From the NCBI RefSeq assembly GCF_014698335.1, contig NZ_JACJSV010000029.1, forward strand, positions 1 to 54,778: a DNA stretch of 54,778 nt, written 5' to 3'. A program made the position numbers and the translations under genes. Under the pieces are notes generated by a model, which was not told where the DNA came from, did not search any database, and worked only from the letters and a program-made list of their open reading frames with translations. This stretch comes from Microcystis viridis FACHB-1342 (GTDB lineage: Bacteria > Cyanobacteriota > Cyanobacteriia > Cyanobacteriales > Microcystaceae). Shown here one piece after another: positions 1 to 8,390 of the stretch. The stretch's first letter is position 1. Each line of letters begins with the position of its first letter.

Positions 1-215
1 CTTTTGGCTTGGGCGGCAATTATATCTGAGGGGTGAAAATAGGGGGAATTCCAAAAGTCGTAGGTGGCACTCGCTGCGGCTAGATTTCCCGAAGCTTGTG
101 GCACACTTGTACTAGGTTGGCTGGCCAAGTTTTCTACGATACTGATTAACCTTTTCTTTCTTCTGGTGTCCCCTAGGTCTGCATACTGTAATTCTTGGGC
201 TGCCCATTTCTCCAT
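1..215 (-). CDS. IS4-family (Tn5-like) transposase, N-terminal part, cut by window edge
   Basis: Read on the minus strand from an ATG at 215 and open to the window edge. The first residues (MEKWAAQELQYADLGDTRR) and the following SVPQASGNLAAASATYDFW match the N-terminal DNA-binding domain of Tn5/IS4-type transposases (family consensus ADLGD.RR ... LPQA ... A.YRF). A GGAGG ribosome-binding site lies about 10 bases upstream of the ATG. The catalytic DDE core would lie outside the window, so I cannot say whether the element is intact. Confidence 0.8.
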   Translation of the reverse strand, partial: MEKWAAQELQYADLGDTRRKKRLISIVENLASQPSTSVPQASGNLAAASATYDFWNSPYFHPSDIIAAQAK

Positions 216-326
216 TTTTTTGCTTACCTCCACCTTAATTCCTTCTTTCAAAACTATACCTATCAATCGTTTCCCCTTTTTTTAAGTTTCTTCTCTTTTT
301 GTTAAGAAAAATCTGACTAATGGATA

Positions 327-372
327 GCTTAATAAGGGGGGTGTCTGAAAACTTTTAACACCTACCTACTTA
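327..372. repeat. Dispersed repeat, copy 1 of a unit also found at 13719-13764
   Basis: The stretch reads TTRATAAGGGGGG, then TCTGA, then TTTTAAC, then CTACCTACTTA, and recurs at the end of the G/C-rich tandem array at 13719-13764 with a few substitutions. The last codons and the stop of the neighbouring COG0523 GTPase lie inside it, so the repeat has supplied the 3' end of that gene. Confidence 0.6.
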
Positions 373-1393
373 GTTTGTGCTTTTTAATTTTTTGAGAACT
401 AGCCAAGCATTCGTTTAGTTGTGTCAAGATTTCCTCTTTATTTAAATTTCTGCCGATAAAAACTAACTGATTCTGAGGAGATGTATCCCATTCTACCGCT
501 TGCAGATCGTAACGAAGACCGCTCAATTGAAAAATATGTTTTAAATCGCTTTGTTGAAACCAGAGAATACCTTTAGCTCGAAAAACATTTACTGGAATTT
601 TTTCCGTGAGAAAAGGTTCAAATTTATCTAGATTAAATGGTTTATCGCTAACAAAGGAGACAAAATTAAAGTCTTCAGGAGATTGATTATCAATGGAGAT
701 TGGGCGATTTTTTTGAAAGTCTCTCAACTGGACTTTATACAATTCTTCTTTAGTTAAACCTAGATCTAACAATAAACCCAAAGGAACCTGACCATAACTA
801 CTTTTTAGGAGTCTTATACCCTCTTTTTCTCGACGAATAAACTTTTCTAAATCATCTAATTTCTTGGGACTGACTCGATCTATTTTATTGAGAATTACCA
901 CGTCACCATAACGAATTTGACTAAGGGCAATATTACTATCAAAATGATCGGCAGTAAAGGTTTCAGAATCCACGAGGGTAATAATAGAATCTAAGCGAGT
1001 CAGATATTTTAATTCCGTGGCCAGGAAAGTGAGGATAATTGGCAAAGGATCGGCTAATCCTGTGGTTTCAATGATTAGATAGTCCACGGGTATTTCTTTT
1101 TCTAAGACCTGATAGACTGTCTCAATTAAACTATCATTAATCGTACAACAAATACAGCCATTACTCAATTCTACCATATCTTCATCGATGGAAACAAGCA
1201 ATTGAGAATCAATATTAATATCCCCAAACTCATTGACTAATACGGCAACTTTTAACCCTTCTTTATTGTCAAGAATATGATTTAGTAAGGTAGTTTTTCC
1301 ACTCCCTAAAAAACCAGTAATGATCGTCACAGGCATTCCCGATTTAGGCAAGCAAGGGAGAGAATCGGAGAGAGGAATTATCAAAGAACTCAT
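362..1393 (-). CDS. COG0523 (CobW/YeiR/ZNG1-like) G3E GTPase, putative metal chaperone
   Basis: A 343-residue P-loop GTPase of the G3E family. The Walker A motif GFLGSGKT is at about residues 27-34 and the family's metal-binding CxCC motif (GCICC) at 79-83. NEFGD, the ETTGLADP switch and an NKID guanine-specificity motif are also present, followed by a CobW C-terminal domain. Such proteins deliver Zn or Co to client enzymes. It lies 114 bases downstream of thrS on the same strand, and thrS carries a Zur-type operator, so a zinc-deficiency role is more likely than cobalamin synthesis (inference). An internal Met at 1336 is an alternative start. The 3' end runs into a dispersed repeat. Confidence 0.85.
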   Translation of the reverse strand: MSSLIIPLSDSLPCLPKSGMPVTIITGFLGSGKTTLLNHILDNKEGLKVAVLVNEFGDINIDSQLLVSIDEDMVELSNGCICCTINDSLIETVYQVLEKEIPVDYLIIETTGLADPLPIILTFLATELKYLTRLDSIITLVDSETFTADHFDSNIALSQIRYGDVVILNKIDRVSPKKLDDLEKFIRREKEGIRLLKSSYGQVPLGLLLDLGLTKEELYKVQLRDFQKNRPISIDNQSPEDFNFVSFVSDKPFNLDKFEPFLTEKIPVNVFRAKGILWFQQSDLKHIFQLSGLRYDLQAVEWDTSPQNQLVFIGRNLNKEEILTQLNECLASSQKIKKHKLSR

Positions 1394-1507
1394 GGCAGCT
1401 AACCCACTTGTAAGTTAATTAATTGGCAGAAAATAGGCTTTTCTCAACCCTGTTAAATTCGTCTGGAGGGGATCGATCTCCCCTATTTGCCGGTTTATAC
1501 AAAAGTT

Positions 1508-3364
1508 TCAGAGATTAGTTTTAGATAGGATCGCCGTTTGCATTTTTTCTAATAAATCTGCCAGCGTCATCGAACCTAAATCACCCCCTTGTCGAGTGCG
1601 AACACTTAGAGTTTTACTGCTAACTTCTCGTTTTCCAATCACAGCTAAGACAGGGATTTTTTCTAGTTCTCCTGTACGAATTTGTTTGCCTAAACGCTCA
1701 CCACTTTTATCGATTTCCACTCGATAACCAGCTTGTTTTAACTGCACTGCTACCTCTAAAGCATAATGCTGCTGTTCATCACTAACGGGTAATAAACGGA
1801 CTTGAATAGGTGCTAACCAGAGAGGAAAATCTCCCGCATAATTCTCGATTAAAATACCAAAAAATCTTTCCAAAGAGCCAAAAATAGCTCGATGAATCAT
1901 AATCGGTCTTTCCCGAGTACCATCCCTAGCGACATATTGCATATCAAAGCGTTCTGGCAAGTTAAAATCGACCTGAATCGTGGAACATTGCCACATTCTA
2001 CCGATCGCATCTTGAATTTTTATATCAATTTTGGGACCATAAAAAGCCCCACCTCCCTGATCCTCAATATAATCCCACTTTTTAGCATTTAAGGCCTCAA
2101 TTAAAGCTGCGGTTGCCAATTCCCAAACACTATCGCTACCCACGGATTTACTGGGACGAGTCGATAAATTTACCTCATAATTAGTAAAGCCAAAATCGGA
2201 GAGAATTTTCTCGGTTAAATTCAAAACTCCTAGAATCTCTGCGGCAATTTGTTCGGGCAAACAGAAAATATGAGCATCATCTTGAGTAAAACCTCTTACC
2301 CGCATTAATCCGTGTAAAACCCCCGATCGCTCGTAACGATAAACTGTGCCTAATTCTGCCCATCTGAGGGGAAATTCTCGATAGGAATGCAGGTCATTTT
2401 GATAGGTTAAAACATGAAAAGGACAATTCATCGGCTTAATTTGATAGCTTTGCTGTTCTAACTCGATCGCCTCAAACATATTGTCGCGATAAAAGTCCCA
2501 ATGTCCAGAAGTTTTCCACAGATCTAAATTAGCTAGATGGGGAGTATAAAGAAATTGATAACCCGCTTCTAAATGAGCTTGGCGCCAATAATCTTCGATT
2601 AAATAACGCATTGTTGCACCCCGGGGATGCCAAAAAACTAAACCGCCACCGGCATCTTCTTGGATGCTAAATAATTTTAATTTTTGTCCCAATTTGCGAT
2701 GATCTCGTCGCTGCGCTTCTTCTTTTTGTTGGAGATAATTTTGTAATTCTGCGGGGGTTTGCCAAGCTGTGCCGTAAATTCGCTGTAATTGCGGCTGTTT
2801 TTCATCTCCTTGCCAATAAGCACCCGCTACACTCTCCAAGGCGAAAGCATCTGGGTTAATTTCCCCCGTCGAGTTGAGATGGGGTCCCGCGCACAGATCC
2901 CACCAAAATTCTTCCGGGGGAGAAACAGCGCCATCAATTAACGAGGGTTCTCGATCGCTCCGTCCTGCGTCCGGACTACCGATAAAATAACGGGTAATGG
3001 TTTCATCTGGGGGAATTCTCTCTAAAATTAACTTTTTGTAGGGTTGATTAAGGCGCTCGATTTCTGCGGTAATTTCGCTTCTTTCCAGCACTTCTCGGAT
3101 AATTGGCAGGTTTTTCCCGATAATTCGCCCCATTTCTGCCGCTATTTTCTCCAAATCTTCGGGGGTAAAGGGTGTTGGGCGATCGAAATCGTAGTAGAAT
3201 CCCGTTTCTGTCCAGGGACCAATAGCGACTTTGGTTTCAGGAAAGAGAGTTTGTACAGCCATCGCTAAGATATGGGCGCAAGTATGGCGTATTTTTACGA
3301 TTTTTTGCGAATCTTCCTCGATAACGGAGCTTTCTGCTCGGGGGGACTTAATCTGATTGACCAT
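1508..3364 (-). CDS. thrS: Threonyl-tRNA synthetase
   Basis: A 618-residue class II aminoacyl-tRNA synthetase that charges tRNA-Thr. Visible domains are the editing/SAD domain with HTCAH (27-31), the class II catalytic core, and the C-terminal anticodon-binding domain. The zinc ligands of the active site are present: Cys314 in MNCPFH, His365 in DDAHIF and His491 in MIHRA. The N-terminal TGS domain of the E. coli enzyme is missing, as in many cyanobacterial versions. A 17-bp Zur/Fur-type palindrome lies 11 bases upstream of the start codon. This fits the zinc-regulated thrS paralogue known in Anabaena, with the COG0523 GTPase downstream; whether this genome has another thrS cannot be seen here. 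Confidence 0.96.
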   Translation of the reverse strand: MVNQIKSPRAESSVIEEDSQKIVKIRHTCAHILAMAVQTLFPETKVAIGPWTETGFYYDFDRPTPFTPEDLEKIAAEMGRIIGKNLPIIREVLERSEITAEIERLNQPYKKLILERIPPDETITRYFIGSPDAGRSDREPSLIDGAVSPPEEFWWDLCAGPHLNSTGEINPDAFALESVAGAYWQGDEKQPQLQRIYGTAWQTPAELQNYLQQKEEAQRRDHRKLGQKLKLFSIQEDAGGGLVFWHPRGATMRYLIEDYWRQAHLEAGYQFLYTPHLANLDLWKTSGHWDFYRDNMFEAIELEQQSYQIKPMNCPFHVLTYQNDLHSYREFPLRWAELGTVYRYERSGVLHGLMRVRGFTQDDAHIFCLPEQIAAEILGVLNLTEKILSDFGFTNYEVNLSTRPSKSVGSDSVWELATAALIEALNAKKWDYIEDQGGGAFYGPKIDIKIQDAIGRMWQCSTIQVDFNLPERFDMQYVARDGTRERPIMIHRAIFGSLERFFGILIENYAGDFPLWLAPIQVRLLPVSDEQQHYALEVAVQLKQAGYRVEIDKSGERLGKQIRTGELEKIPVLAVIGKREVSSKTLSVRTRQGGDLGSMTLADLLEKMQTAILSKTNL

Positions 3365-3375
3365 TGCCAGCTAAA

Positions 3376-3392
3376 ATGATAATGATTATCAT
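3376..3392 (-). promoter_or_regulatory. Zur/Fur-type operator upstream of thrS
   Basis: The core TGATAATGATTATCA (3377-3391) is a perfect 7-1-7 palindrome, extended by one pair on each side. It matches the cyanobacterial Zur consensus TGATAATNATTATCA and is close to Fur boxes. It sits immediately before the thrS start, where bound repressor would block transcription or initiation. Assignment to Zur rather than Fur is inferred from the gene content downstream. Confidence 0.75.
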
Positions 3393-3495
3393 CTTAGCAG
3401 AGGAGGGCTGATGTCTGAGAGAAAAATGCGCTCAAATCCTCTAGCGGCAAGCTCAACGCTGATAGCTTACCGCTCAAACTGGAAGTCTCCCTACT

Positions 3496-3852
3496 TTAAA
3501 AAGCAGGTATTACCGATGATATTCTCAACTTAACAGCCAGAATCCAGGTTATGATGACGAGAAAAGAAACTGAGAAAACAGGTTTCTTCAAGAAACCCAT
3601 TTTCTGATTTTCCTGAATTTCTCGCTCAAAATCCCGACAATCGATCGCCTCTTCCGAAAAGGCACGCATTGGATGCACCGAACATTTCAAGCGATAATCT
3701 CCAGTACAAAAAACACAGCGACTACAGGGAATTCGATGCAGCTTTTGCAACTGCCGGCGCCCTTGGGCAACAGCAAGAAAAAGGGCAGTAAAAAAGAACA
3801 GCAGCGTTATCCAGATTGCGATCGGACAAAAGAGCGGTATTAGCCTTAACAT
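3496..3852 (-). CDS. Conserved cyanobacterial membrane protein with cysteine cluster, function unknown
   Basis: A 118-residue protein. A hydrophobic helix (about 5-28) is followed by a short loop with a cysteine cluster (PCSRCVFC, then KCSVHP and IDCRDFE) and a second hydrophobic helix near the C-terminus (about 92-108). The Cys-rich loop between two membrane segments could bind metal or an Fe-S centre, but I know no tested function. It ends 19 bases before the next gene on the same strand begins, so the two may be cotranscribed. Confidence 0.75.
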   Translation of the reverse strand: MLRLIPLFCPIAIWITLLFFFTALFLAVAQGRRQLQKLHRIPCSRCVFCTGDYRLKCSVHPMRAFSEEAIDCRDFEREIQENQKMGFLKKPVFSVSFLVIITWILAVKLRISSVIPAF

Positions 3853-3871
3853 AAATCTCGATTTTTGTCAA

Positions 3872-4615
3872 TTAAGGAATAATTACAGTTTGCTCAGAAA
3901 GAAATTCCTGTGGAACTAGAGATCGCCAGAAACTAAAAATCTCTTGACTGACGCTGTAGGGGTGGGAATAGTGGAAAAAATAACGCCCTTTGTGACAACT
4001 CCAAATGCGATCGCCTGACTTTAACCATGGTTGCCATCCCTGCAATAAATGCTGATCAATTACCGTATCGATATCTCCCCCACAGACTAACAGGGGTACG
4101 GGAACTGTCCCCGGGGGGAAATGGGCATTCTGATAGAGATTATGGGGAGAAAGGGACAATAATAAATCCTCTTCCAAGAGATAGCGATATTCTTGGGTTA
4201 AAGCGCAGGATTGATGACCAAAAAGATTGTGAACCGATTGATTGAGCAGAGTTTGACGAGAACAAGGCAGTAATTTTGATAGCACATAATAATGAGCTTG
4301 CCAATCGATCGCCGGATAGACTCCCACAGAGAGCAAAGTTAAGGATTTTACCCTTTCCGGATAACGACGCGCATACAGTAATCCTACTAATCCCCCCGTG
4401 CCGTGGCCGACTAAATGCAGCGGTCGATCGCATTGTTTCAGGTAATCTTGTATTAATACTAAGGCGATATCAAGAGAAGCTGGCTGATCAAGAGATTGAC
4501 AGTATTGCCAATCAGCGATCGCAACTTCCCGGGCTAAACAATCCAACACCGGGCGATCAAAACGGCGAAAACTGGGGTTAACATTAATCCAAACTGCATC
4601 AGGTAATCGAGACAT
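3872..4615 (-). CDS. Alpha/beta-fold hydrolase
   Basis: A 247-residue protein from the ATG at 4615; an upstream in-frame ATG at 4729 would add 38 residues that do not look like the family. The nucleophile elbow appears as LVGHGTGGL, so the usual serine of GxSxG is replaced by threonine (GHGTG). That could mean altered catalysis or a non-catalytic member. An acid position fits CGGDIDTVID, and a possible histidine follows in the C-terminal KGRYFFHYSHP. Substrate unknown. Confidence 0.75.
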   Translation of the reverse strand: MSRLPDAVWINVNPSFRRFDRPVLDCLAREVAIADWQYCQSLDQPASLDIALVLIQDYLKQCDRPLHLVGHGTGGLVGLLYARRYPERVKSLTLLSVGVYPAIDWQAHYYVLSKLLPCSRQTLLNQSVHNLFGHQSCALTQEYRYLLEEDLLLSLSPHNLYQNAHFPPGTVPVPLLVCGGDIDTVIDQHLLQGWQPWLKSGDRIWSCHKGRYFFHYSHPYSVSQEIFSFWRSLVPQEFLSEQTVIIP

Positions 4616-4904
4616 AATAATCAAGGATATAGGGGATTTTTTAGCGATCAGTAAACAGTAAGGCTCTTCGGTTTGTGTTATGCAATGGACGGGGGTTATA
4701 AGGGATGGAACCCATATATAGAAAGGCATTTAGCGATTTTTGTCAATTATTTTCGATCTAGAGCGAACTAATCAATTAAATCCCTTGCCAGATAAGGATT
4801 TAGTCGATTTATGCCCCCCTATCGAACCATATCAAGTAACGAAGATCCATCAGTAGTCGGTGAAAAGAAAGCTGCGAACTAGCCACTTAATACTATTCAC
4901 TGGT

Positions 4905-4955
4905 AACTGATAACTGATAACTGGTAACTGATAACTGATAACTGATAACTGATTG
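4905..4955. repeat. Short tandem repeat, ACTGATA/ACTGGTA units
   Basis: About six imperfect copies of AACTGATA/AACTGGTA lie just downstream of isiB. The same unit recurs at 22821-22856 just before the duplicated 383-bp segment. This is a low-complexity dispersed repeat; I see no coding content in the 4616-4963 gap. Confidence 0.7.
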
Positions 4956-4963
4956 ATAGCTAA

Positions 4964-5476
4964 CTAAACGCCAAATTCGCCCTTAAGTCCCGCGACCCAA
5001 GTTTTGATCCGTTGTTCAGTTAAATCGGATTGGTTGTCTTCATCGAGGGCTAAACCGACAAATTTGCCATTTTTTAGGGCTTTCGACTCGTTAAAATCGT
5101 AACCTTCTGTCGGCCAGTAACCGACAGTTTTACCCCCCAGGGAGGCGATTTTTTCTTCCAGTATCCCCAGAGCATCTTGAAAGTTATCCGCATAACCGAT
5201 TTGATCCCCCATCCCGAAATAAGCGACCTTTTTGGAGACGAAATCAATGTCATCCAATTCATCGTAAAAACCCGCCCAATCGCTTTGTAATTCGCCGATA
5301 TTCCAGGTGGGACAACCGATAATCAGGGCATCGTAGGGGGCAAAATCCTCGGTAGAAGCGGAGGAGATATCGTGTAATTCTACAATTGCCTCACCTCCAA
5401 ATTCTTTCTGAATCATTTCCGCTACCGTTTCGGTTTTGCCGGTTTGCGTGCCAAAAAATAAGCCAATTTTTGCCAT
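4964..5476 (-). CDS. isiB: Flavodoxin, iron-stress induced
   Basis: A 170-residue long-chain flavodoxin that binds FMN and replaces ferredoxin as electron carrier under iron limitation. The ATG at 5476 is chosen because the protein then starts MAKIGLFFGTQTGKTETVA, the phosphate-binding loop of the family; the frame is open further upstream but overlaps another small gene. FMN-loop motifs around PTWNIGELQSDW and YFGMGDQIGYADNF are present. It lies downstream of isiA and a small CxCC gene on the same strand, the classical isiAB arrangement. Confidence 0.95.
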   Translation of the reverse strand: MAKIGLFFGTQTGKTETVAEMIQKEFGGEAIVELHDISSASTEDFAPYDALIIGCPTWNIGELQSDWAGFYDELDDIDFVSKKVAYFGMGDQIGYADNFQDALGILEEKIASLGGKTVGYWPTEGYDFNESKALKNGKFVGLALDEDNQSDLTEQRIKTWVAGLKGEFGV

Positions 5477-5507
5477 AAAATTTGTCCTTGTTGCGAAATA
5501 AGTGAGT

Positions 5508-5666
5508 TTAACTCTTAATTCTCCTTGATAGGGAATAAAGCCCCTGATTACAGTTTTCTCTCTCTGAAACTGGCATTTCCTGCCGGCAAGAACTACAGTA
5601 CCAATAAGAGCGAGAGCGTCCAATGTGATGCAGCAATTTGGTGTTACAACAGGTACAGTAAGGCAT
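5508..5666 (-). CDS. Small zinc-ribbon-like protein between isiA and isiB
   Basis: A 52-residue protein read from the ATG at 5666 to TAA at 5508. It begins MPYCTCCNTKLLHHIGR and continues SYWYCSSCRQEMP, so two Cys pairs (CxCC at 4-7 and CxxC at 24-27) form a plausible zinc ribbon. Short cyanobacterial proteins with a similar start (M.YC.CC ... I.W.CR.C.QEMP) are familiar to me as conserved unknowns. The gene fills the gap between isiA and isiB on the same strand and ends 31 bases before isiB starts, so it is probably part of the iron-stress operon. Function unknown. Confidence 0.65.
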   Translation of the reverse strand: MPYCTCCNTKLLHHIGRSRSYWYCSSCRQEMPVSERENCNQGLYSLSRRIKS

Positions 5667-5742
5667 AAGGGACAGTTAGAAAGATTGATCAGCGGGGAAA
5701 ATTAGGAAAATCGATAATTTATCCTAATCTTCCTTGAAAAAA

Positions 5743-6771
5743 CTAGGCTTCTATCGCATTTAAGGCTTTTTCTACTCGTTTAAAGTCAAAACCCATCGCG
5801 CGTAAAGCGTGCCAGAGATGACCTTGTAAAAAGAAGAAAGCGAGGAAAAAGTGGGCATTAGCTAACCAACAGCGCGCCGTATGTACTCCAAAGGGCAATT
5901 TCACCGTGTCGGCAAAGTAGGGAGCAATTCCTAACTTCACTTCTAAAATTGGCCCGTAAAATTCGACTGGATAAGCGAGGGTATTTACCCCACAGAAATA
6001 GGCGGCCACGAAACCAGCTAGGGCAATTCCGCCCAAAGAATAGGATAAAATGGCTTCTCCAGAGAAAATCAGCACATTTCTCGCCCATTTGAGCGGGGGA
6101 ACGATAATATGCCAGATACCGCCCCCAATTAACATTAAACCGACGTAGATATGACCACCGACTAAATCTTCGAGATTGTCCACAGTAGCGAAGTGGGTTT
6201 GATAGCCATAGATAACCCAAGGATCGAGGGTTGGTTCACTAACGACTCGGACAGCGCCGATAGTTGCGTCGTATAATCCCCCCCAGTACATAGCTTTGGC
6301 CGCTAATAATAATGCAGCTATACCTAAAAAGAGCAGGTGATGACCGAGAATAACTCCTAATTGTCGGGGTTCACTCCAATCGAAATGGAATTTTTTCCCC
6401 GGACCAGAGGAATCTTTCAGGGTTTCTGGGACTCTTAACAGGTGAAATAAGGCTCCTGCTCCCAAAACTGCCGAAGAAATCAGATGAATTGAGCCAATCA
6501 CGAAAAAGGGATAGATATCGATGATTTGCCCCTTTTCTCCGACTCCAAAGCCTAAAGTGGCCAGGTGCGGCAGTAAAATTAAGCCCTGTTCTGCCATGGC
6601 TATATCGGGGCGATACTGGGAAATTTCAAATAAGGTGAAGGCTCCTGCCCAAAAAGCGATTAAAGCAGCTTGGGCAACGTGGGCAACGATAAATAAGCCT
6701 GATTTATCGGCAAAACGGGCATTTCCTGCCCACCAGTCGTACTTGATCTGAGGATTGTCGTAGGTCTGCAT
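5743..6771 (-). CDS. isiA: Iron-stress chlorophyll-binding protein CP43'
   Basis: A 342-residue protein from the ATG at 6771 ([19 protein letters not shown]), the usual IsiA start and length; an upstream in-frame start adds nine residues. It is a six-helix chlorophyll a antenna protein of the CP43/CP47/Pcb family, with the expected conserved histidines in helices. It forms rings around photosystem I under iron starvation. It lacks the large lumenal loop of CP43. It lies upstream of the small CxCC gene and isiB, with Fur-like elements in its leader. Confidence 0.96.
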   Translation of the reverse strand: MQTYDNPQIKYDWWAGNARFADKSGLFIVAHVAQAALIAFWAGAFTLFEISQYRPDIAMAEQGLILLPHLATLGFGVGEKGQIIDIYPFFVIGSIHLISSAVLGAGALFHLLRVPETLKDSSGPGKKFHFDWSEPRQLGVILGHHLLFLGIAALLLAAKAMYWGGLYDATIGAVRVVSEPTLDPWVIYGYQTHFATVDNLEDLVGGHIYVGLMLIGGGIWHIIVPPLKWARNVLIFSGEAILSYSLGGIALAGFVAAYFCGVNTLAYPVEFYGPILEVKLGIAPYFADTVKLPFGVHTARCWLANAHFFLAFFFLQGHLWHALRAMGFDFKRVEKALNAIEA

Positions 6772-6796
6772 GGCATCTTTTAACGAAAATAGAACC

Positions 6797-6827
6797 AAGC
6801 TTATTGATAATAATATGCAATAAGCTT
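6797..6827 (-). promoter_or_regulatory. Perfect 10-bp inverted repeat with Fur-like core in isiA leader
   Basis: AAGCTTATTG (6797-6806) and CAATAAGCTT (6818-6827) are perfect inverted arms around an 11-base A/T centre (ATAATAATATG). The core TTGATAATAATATGCAA resembles a degenerate Fur box. It lies 25 bases upstream of the isiA start and could be a Fur operator, an RNA hairpin in the leader, or both. Confidence 0.55.
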
Positions 6828-6842
6828 TAAGTCTTAGTCTAG

Positions 6843-7008
6843 AATAATTCTCAATAAAGTCAAGTTAAGAATTGTTACAGTTGCTCGGTATACTTTAATA
6901 CATTAGTATTTTTAGCCGGTTTAGCCTTTGAAAATCAAGGCTTTTCAGCATGAATCTTGGATCGCAGCTAGAGTAATCTTCTCAAATAATTGAGAATAAT
7001 TATTAATT
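6843..7008 (-). promoter_or_regulatory. isiA upstream region with Fur-box-like motifs
   Basis: Two A/T-rich motifs related to the Fur consensus are visible: TTGAGAATTATTCT (minus strand, about 6841-6854) and TTGAGAATAATTATTAA (about 6990-7006). isiA in other cyanobacteria is transcribed from a Fur-controlled promoter 200 or so bases upstream, so this position is reasonable. Individual sites are imperfect matches. Confidence 0.45.
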
Positions 7009-7069
7009 AATTTTTTCTAAAAAAGGCCTAGAATAGGGTCAGGCAGAATGATCCGAGGCTGTGAGGCAG

Positions 7070-7235
7070 GAGTTTCAGGCTTTGTTGCCCCCTTTTCTTG
7101 TACCAGTTTATGTACTGCAAGAAGGATAATGCAAGGTTTTTGAAGGTTCCAATCCTATTTTCGCAGCATGAACATCGGATTTTAACAGGTCAAAAGCCTT
7201 ATCTAAAAAGGGTTTTACCATTATTCAGCAAACCC
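7070..7235. repeat. Miniature element family A, right part
   Basis: About 165 bases nearly identical to 29744-29907, ending in TTCAGCAAACCC, the right terminal inverted repeat of the family. The left terminal repeat is missing here, so this copy is truncated. It abuts the 383-bp duplicated segment starting at 7238. Confidence 0.7.
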
Positions 7236-7238
7236 TAA

Positions 7239-7562
7239 TTACTTCCTCAGCAGTTCTTCGGCATTTTGCAGGATTTCGAGGACTTGTTCGGCACTAATCA
7301 AGCGTTTTAGCACCACTTGCCCGATAGTGGAGACAGCATCGGCAATTTCTGCACTCTTGGGGGCAACTTCCACCATAATCACAGCTTCTTCCACCTTATA
7401 AAGCCATAAAACCTGTTCTCCCTCTAAAATACCGATATTTAATCGCTCTGTCTGTGGTGGTCGTCGCCAACTACTCGCATTGTCCCACAAACCACCAAAT
7501 TCCCACACCCGTCCTATTGTCCAACCTGCCGTTAAGAAAAAATATTTCACTTTGTTACTCAA
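7239..7562 (-). CDS. Conserved hypothetical protein, copy 1 of 2
   Basis: A 107-residue protein beginning MSNKVKYFFLTAGWTIGRVW, with no recognised domain. The centre is rich in aromatic and charged residues and the C-terminus is helical (LKRLISAEQVLEILQNAEEL). It is duplicated at 22856-23179 with about five substitutions, and the duplication covers 383 bp including the upstream region, so both copies probably carry the same promoter. Both open frames are intact, which argues that the protein is made and selected. Function unknown. Confidence 0.65.
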   Translation of the reverse strand: MSNKVKYFFLTAGWTIGRVWEFGGLWDNASSWRRPPQTERLNIGILEGEQVLWLYKVEEAVIMVEVAPKSAEIADAVSTIGQVVLKRLISAEQVLEILQNAEELLRK

Positions 7563-7628
7563 TCTAGAATCAATCTCTAGCTTTCTGGCTTAATTGGTTT
7601 TCAGCCGTCAAATTTTATCAAAAAACTG

Positions 7629-8390
7629 CTAACGTCCCGTTAATTTCACCACCCCAATGCCCCCAAAGTATAGACCCAAGACCGCCCCTGCTAACAGGGA
7701 TTGGGTGAGAGGATCTGTGGAAGGGGTTAAAATCGCGCCTAAAATCACCGCCCCCAAAACCACGAAACGCCACCCCGATAACATCGTTTGTGAGGAAATA
7801 ATGCCTAAAAAGCTCAAAATCAATTGAATAACGGGAATTTGAAAGGCGATGCCGGTACTAAACAGTAAAAGTAAGACAAATTCAAAATAGCGCTCGATCG
7901 ACCAAGCTTGTTCGACCACTTCCGCCCCATAACTGACAAAAAAGTTTAAAGCGGCGGGAATCAGGGCAATATAGGCAAAAAATAAACCAGCAAAAAATAA
8001 AACACTCGATCCTAACACTACCGGGACAATTAAACGCCGTTCGCGACGGGTTAACCCCGGCAGCACAAAGAGGATAATTTGTAAGAGAATGACCGGACTA
8101 GCCACCAGTATGCCGCTATATCCAGCTACTTTTAGGGAGACGAAAAAAAATTCTCCCGGGGCCAACTGCAAAAATTTTACCCCTTGGGCGGGGACTTCCA
8201 GCACTTGTACTAGGGGTTTAACGAAGATAAAACATCCCACCGCACCCACAGCCACGGCAATTAAACTATAAAAAATCCGGCGCCGCAACTCCTCCAAGTG
8301 GTCAAATAAGGACATTTCCACTTCTCCTGGCAATTCGTCGAGAAATTCGGTACTGTCTGGGGGCGGGGTTTTTACTTCTGTCGATGACAT
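7629..8390 (-). CDS. tatC: Twin-arginine translocase subunit TatC
   Basis: A 253-residue polytopic membrane protein. The cytoplasmic N-terminus carries the conserved [14 protein letters not shown] signature, followed by six predicted membrane helices. TatC recognises the twin-arginine signal of folded exported proteins in thylakoid and plasma membranes. One possible substrate, a Rieske protein with an NRREF motif, is encoded at 17574. The start at 8390 gives a normal length. Confidence 0.96.
   Translation of the reverse strand: MSSTEVKTPPPDSTEFLDELPGEVEMSLFDHLEELRRRIFYSLIAVAVGAVGCFIFVKPLVQVLEVPAQGVKFLQLAPGEFFFVSLKVAGYSGILVASPVILLQIILFVLPGLTRRERRLIVPVVLGSSVLFFAGLFFAYIALIPAALNFFVSYGAEVVEQAWSIERYFEFVLLLLFSTGIAFQIPVIQLILSFLGIISSQTMLSGWRFVVLGAVILGAILTPSTDPLTQSLLAGAVLGLYFGGIGVVKLTGR

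Noticed and set aside
64-285. 73-codon plus-strand frame
   Set aside because: It is antisense to the IS4-type transposase start, which has real family motifs.
5477-5623. 49-residue N-terminal extension of flavodoxin
   Set aside because: Flavodoxins start at MAKIGLFFG, and the small CxCC gene occupies this DNA in another frame.
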